Shown here piece after piece: positions 21,783 through 24,514 of a stretch of 24,514 nt of DNA (the first letter of the stretch is position 1; every line of letters starts with the position of its first letter). Location: the NCBI GenBank assembly GCA_035399665.1, contig DAOPJM010000027.1, positions 1 through 24,514 of the forward strand, read 5' to 3'. The notes under the pieces are model-generated. The model saw nothing but the letters and a program-made list of their open reading frames with translations. It ran no database searches and had not been told where the DNA came from. Both the position numbers and the translations under genes were made by a program. The stretch comes from DAOPJM01 sp035399665. Its GTDB lineage: Bacteria; Bacillota; Clostridia; Christensenellales; CAG-138.

Positions 21783-24032
21783 GTGAAGACGGAAGTATAC
21801 GAAGTCAAGGGCATGAGCTGCGCCTCATGCAGCGCGGCCGTGGAGCGCGTAACCCGTAAGCTCAACGGCGTAAGCGAAAGCAGCGTCAATCTCACCACGG
21901 GCAAGCTGATCATTAGCTATGACGAGAAGCTGGTCACGCCCGAAATGATAATAGCCAAGGTGGACAAGGCGGGCTTTGAAGCCGCCCCGTTTGCACCTAA
22001 GAGCAATAAAAGCGAGAGGCGAAAGCCCGAGGCGAACGATGTTGACAGGCGCGAGCTTGTCGGCATAATCGCGGCCGCGGCGTTCTCGTTTCTTTTGCTG
22101 TATGTCGCGATGGGGCCTATGCTGATAAGCGGGCTGCCGCTGCCGAAGTTTATGTCCATGGACGGCAATCCCGTGGGCTATGCCTTAACGCAGCTGCTGC
22201 TGTGCATACCCGTGATGTTTATAGGCAGACGCTTTTTCGTTTCAGGTACTAAGGCGCTTTGGCACAGAAGTCCCAACATGGACAGCCTTGTGGCGTTGGG
22301 GAGCGGCTGTTCGTTTATATACAGCGTTGTTATTCTGTATGCTATGACCATGAATCCCGAACATGAGCATCATCTCTATTTTGAATCGGCCGCGATGGTT
22401 ATAACATTGGTTATGCTTGGCAAGCACTTGGAGGCGCGCAGTACCCGCAAGACCACGACGGCGATTAGGAAGCTCATAGAGCTTGCTCCCGACGTTGCCA
22501 CGGTGGTCAAGCCCGACGGTTCATATGAGCAGATCAAGGCGGACAGACTGAACATCGGCGATACCATTATCATCAAGGCGGGCGAGCGCATACCCACGGA
22601 CTGCGAGGTCGTGAGCGGCACGGGCGAGACCGATGAATCCATGCTGACAGGGGAGAGTATGCCCGTGAGCAAATTTGTCGGCAGCACGCTCATAGGCGGA
22701 AGCATGAACATCAACGGAACGCTTACCGCAAGGGTGACGCAAACGGGTTTAGACACCACGCTTTCTAAGATAGTTAAAATAGTTGAGGAAGCGCAGGGCA
22801 AGAAGGCGCCTATATCGAAGGCGGCGGACAGGGTCGCGGGAGTGTTCGTTCCGATAGTATTGGTCATCGCTTTAGTCGCGGGCGCGGCGTGGCTAATCGC
22901 GGGCAAGGAGCTTTCATTCGCTTTGCGCGTGTTTACATCGGTGCTTGTTATTGCCTGCCCCTGCGCCATGGGGCTTGCGACGCCGACGGCGGTGGCGGTC
23001 GGCACAGGGCTTGGAGCGTCTCACGGCATACTGATACGAAGCGGCGAGGCGTTGGAGCTTGCGCACAAGGTCAAAGCGGTAATACTGGACAAGACGGGTA
23101 CGGTAACCGAGGGCAAGCCGCAGGTGACGGAGTGCATAGGCGTCAACATGGACGGCAAAGAGCTGTTGGCGCTTGCGGCAAAAATAGAAAGGGGTTCGTC
23201 ACACCCTATCGCGGCGGCGGTCGAGCAGAGCGCGAAAAGCGAGGGCGTGAGCTGCGAGCGGGAGGTTAGCGAGCTTGTCAACCTGCCCGGCAGGGGCGTA
23301 AGCGCGAGGATGGCGGACGGCGCGACGCTGCAGCTTGGCAATGAGAGGCTGATGAGCGACTCGAATGTAGATATATCACCTGTGAATGAAAAGGTAAGGG
23401 CTATGCGTAATAAGGGCATGACGCTTTTATATGTCGCTCAAAGCGGGAAGCTTATCGGACTTATCGCGGTCGCGGACAGACCCAAGGAGGGCGCGAAGGA
23501 GGCGATAGCCGAGTTTGCCAATATGGGAGTTAGGGTTATCATGCTCACGGGCGACAACGAGGCGGCGGCAAAGTACACAGCTGACTTGGTGGGCATTGAT
23601 GAGACGATAGCCGAGGTTCTGCCCGAGGACAAGGCCGAGGTTGTGAAGCGGATTCAAAAGGAGTGCGGTACGGTGATGATGGTGGGCGACGGCATAAACG
23701 ACGCGCCCGCGCTGACCACAGCGGACGTGGGCTGCGCCATAGGCGGAGGCAGTGACATCGCCATAGAGTCCGCCGACATAGTGCTGATGAAGGATAGGCT
23801 TTCGGACGCGGTGAGCGCGGTCAAGCTGAGCCGAGCTACGATAAGGAATATTAAACAGAATCTGTTCTGGGCGTTTGCGTACAACACCATAGGTATACCG
23901 ATAGCGGCGGGCGTGCTGTTCCCGTTCACGGGGCTGCTGTTAAGCCCCATGATAGCGGGACTTGCGATGAGCCTAAGCTCGGTGTGTGTGGTGACGAACG
24001 CGCTGCGCCTGAGGAAAGCCAAAATAGACTGA
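21783..24032 (+). CDS. copA: copper-exporting P1B-type ATPase
   Basis: This 749-residue protein is a Cu(+) efflux ATPase of the inner membrane. An N-terminal HMA metal-binding domain has GMSCASC with C13 and C16. The membrane metal site is C392-P-C394 (IACPCAMGLATP). The phosphorylation site is D436 in DKTGTVTEG, with LTGES in the actuator domain, SSHPIAAAVE in the nucleotide domain and GDGINDAP near residue 634. Hydrophobic helices lie in two groups before and after the actuator domain, as usual. The start is GTG 21783, with AGGAAAA overlapping the stop of the upstream recombinase-like gene. It is followed after 13 bases by a copper-chaperone-like gene. No CsoR or CopY gene is visible, so the copper sensor is elsewhere or unrecognised. 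Confidence 0.96.
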   Translation: MKTEVYEVKGMSCASCSAAVERVTRKLNGVSESSVNLTTGKLIISYDEKLVTPEMIIAKVDKAGFEAAPFAPKSNKSERRKPEANDVDRRELVGIIAAAAFSFLLLYVAMGPMLISGLPLPKFMSMDGNPVGYALTQLLLCIPVMFIGRRFFVSGTKALWHRSPNMDSLVALGSGCSFIYSVVILYAMTMNPEHEHHLYFESAAMVITLVMLGKHLEARSTRKTTTAIRKLIELAPDVATVVKPDGSYEQIKADRLNIGDTIIIKAGERIPTDCEVVSGTGETDESMLTGESMPVSKFVGSTLIGGSMNINGTLTARVTQTGLDTTLSKIVKIVEEAQGKKAPISKAADRVAGVFVPIVLVIALVAGAAWLIAGKELSFALRVFTSVLVIACPCAMGLATPTAVAVGTGLGASHGILIRSGEALELAHKVKAVILDKTGTVTEGKPQVTECIGVNMDGKELLALAAKIERGSSHPIAAAVEQSAKSEGVSCEREVSELVNLPGRGVSARMADGATLQLGNERLMSDSNVDISPVNEKVRAMRNKGMTLLYVAQSGKLIGLIAVADRPKEGAKEAIAEFANMGVRVIMLTGDNEAAAKYTADLVGIDETIAEVLPEDKAEVVKRIQKECGTVMMVGDGINDAPALTTADVGCAIGGGSDIAIESADIVLMKDRLSDAVSAVKLSRATIRNIKQNLFWAFAYNTIGIPIAAGVLFPFTGLLLSPMIAGLAMSLSSVCVVTNALRLRKAKID

Positions 24033-24045
24033 GGAGGTATGGAAA

Positions 24046-24243
24046 ATGACCGTTTTGAAGGTTGAAGGTATGCATTGCGAGAACTGCGTTAAGCGCATAG
24101 AGAAGGCGTTGAAGGCGGAGGGATTGAAGTACAAGCTGTCGCTTGCCGACAAGACCGTAACCATTGACGGCTGCGAGCATTGCGTCAAGACCGCCCTTGC
24201 CACCCTCGACGACTTAGGCTTCGATGCGGTAAAGCAGGAGTGA
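24046..24243 (+). CDS. CopZ-like HMA copper chaperone
   Basis: This 65-residue protein is one HMA domain, the fold of CopZ chaperones that carry Cu(+) to CopA in the cytoplasm. The metal-binding loop is G-M-H-C11-E-N-C14. The pattern LKVEGMHCENCVKRIEKAL is typical of the family. A second C-E-H-C motif (C43, C46) occurs in the middle of the domain, where the family has no metal site. GGAGG (24033-24037) lies eight bases upstream and the gene follows copA by 13 bases, so it belongs to the same operon. A small GGGCG/CGCCC hairpin (24244-24256) lies right after the stop without a T-run. Confidence 0.88.
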   Translation: MTVLKVEGMHCENCVKRIEKALKAEGLKYKLSLADKTVTIDGCEHCVKTALATLDDLGFDAVKQE

Positions 24244-24260
24244 GGGCGAGACGCCCAATA

Positions 24261-24373
24261 ACAGCCAAGACCCGCTCCCCCCACGCGCCCCTTCCTCAAC
24301 CCTTCATGTCATCCTGAGCAAAGTCGAAGGATCTTGCCACCAACAATAATAGTCAAGACCCGCTCACGGCGGA
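24261..24373 (+). repeat. dispersed intergenic repeat, copy 2
   Basis: AGCCAAGACCCGCTCCCCCCACGC leads into TGTCATCCTGAG (24307-24318), GAAGGATCTTGCCA (24326-24339), AGTCAAGA (24351-24358) and CGCTCACGGCGG (24361-24372). All parts match the copy at 11981-12090, although the outer GC-rich blocks appear in the other order, as though whole units were joined in tandem. Confidence 0.8.
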
Positions 24374-24420
24374 ACCGCTTGTCCCACGGGGGGAGCGACA
24401 CTTTTCGCCACAAGCCTTTT

Positions 24421-24440
24421 TCAAGATCCTTCGTCGCTTC
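24421..24440 (-). repeat. inverted copy of the repeat core
   Basis: The minus strand of this stretch reads CGAAGCGACGAAGGATCTTG, matching the GAAGGATCTTG core of the other copies. With the plus-oriented copy at 24307-24339 it forms an inverted pair about 80 bases apart. Confidence 0.6.
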
Positions 24441-24456
24441 GTTCTAAATTTTTACT

Positions 24457-24492
24457 GCAAAAGAACACGGCGCGGTTAATCCGCGCCGTGTT
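24457..24492 (-). terminator. intrinsic terminator for a minus-strand gene beyond the right edge
   Basis: A perfect 12-bp stem, AACACGGCGCGG (24464-24475) with CCGCGCCGTGTT (24481-24492), has a 5-base loop. On the minus strand CTTTTGC follows, and on the plus strand no T-run follows, so it most likely ends a convergent transcript entering from the right. Confidence 0.6.
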
Positions 24493-24514
24493 GCATTACC
24501 GTAAAGTGTCGTTA

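Noticed and set aside
24307..24440. Inverted repeat pair as ends of an insertion sequence
   Set aside because: Only about 80 bases lie between the arms, with no transposase frame; the same core occurs singly elsewhere, so it is better explained as repeats in opposite orientation.

Overview
The window looks like chromosomal DNA of an endospore-forming Bacillota (Clostridia-type) bacterium of fairly high GC content. Two sporulation proteins (SpoIVB, SpoVAC), an AddAB recombination nuclease, a T-box in front of pheST and strong purine-rich Shine-Dalgarno sites support this. A run of exactly 100 N (11880-11979) shows it is a scaffolded draft, probably a metagenome bin. I cannot name a genus.

Layout: 1-732 holds a possible C-terminal gene fragment and a free methionine-(R)-sulfoxide reductase with a clear promoter. 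1006-3829 holds spoIVB (+), a membrane-anchored solute-binding-like protein (-) and thpR (+); the last two diverge from overlapping promoters. Between the convergent ends of spoIVB and the binding-protein gene lies a compact, apparently pseudoknotted RNA ending in a terminator (2226-2342, minus strand). 3899-11738 is a tight addB-addA-rRNA methyltransferase operon with overlapping stop/start codons. 11739-12275 is a gene-free, C-rich, repeat-bearing stretch interrupted by the gap. 12276-13389 holds a DUF1294 membrane protein and a small-membrane-protein/spoVAC pair.

13461-14753 (-) is an AAA_14/DUF4143 ATPase behind a set of TTAACAC-type inverted repeats. 14985-19330 (-) is a Phe T-box, pheS, pheT and a coupled metal-dependent cyclase. 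19558-21345 holds a small Cys-rich protein (-), a secreted peptidoglycan-binding protein (+) and an RlmA-type rRNA methyltransferase (-). 21456-24243 is a copper operon (copA, copZ-like) led by a serine-recombinase-like domain that has lost the catalytic serine. The right end (24244-24514) carries another cluster of the dispersed repeat and a terminator for a gene beyond the edge.

Most is housekeeping. The unusual parts are regulatory or accessory: the structured RNA at 2226-2342, three genes whose -10 box sits 6-8 bases from the start codon with no Shine-Dalgarno (predicted leaderless mRNAs), a perfect palindrome inside a promoter spacer, the dead recombinase domain in a copper operon, the orphan spoVAC pair and a dispersed repeat family. 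I found no CRISPR array, tRNA, rRNA or complete mobile element.
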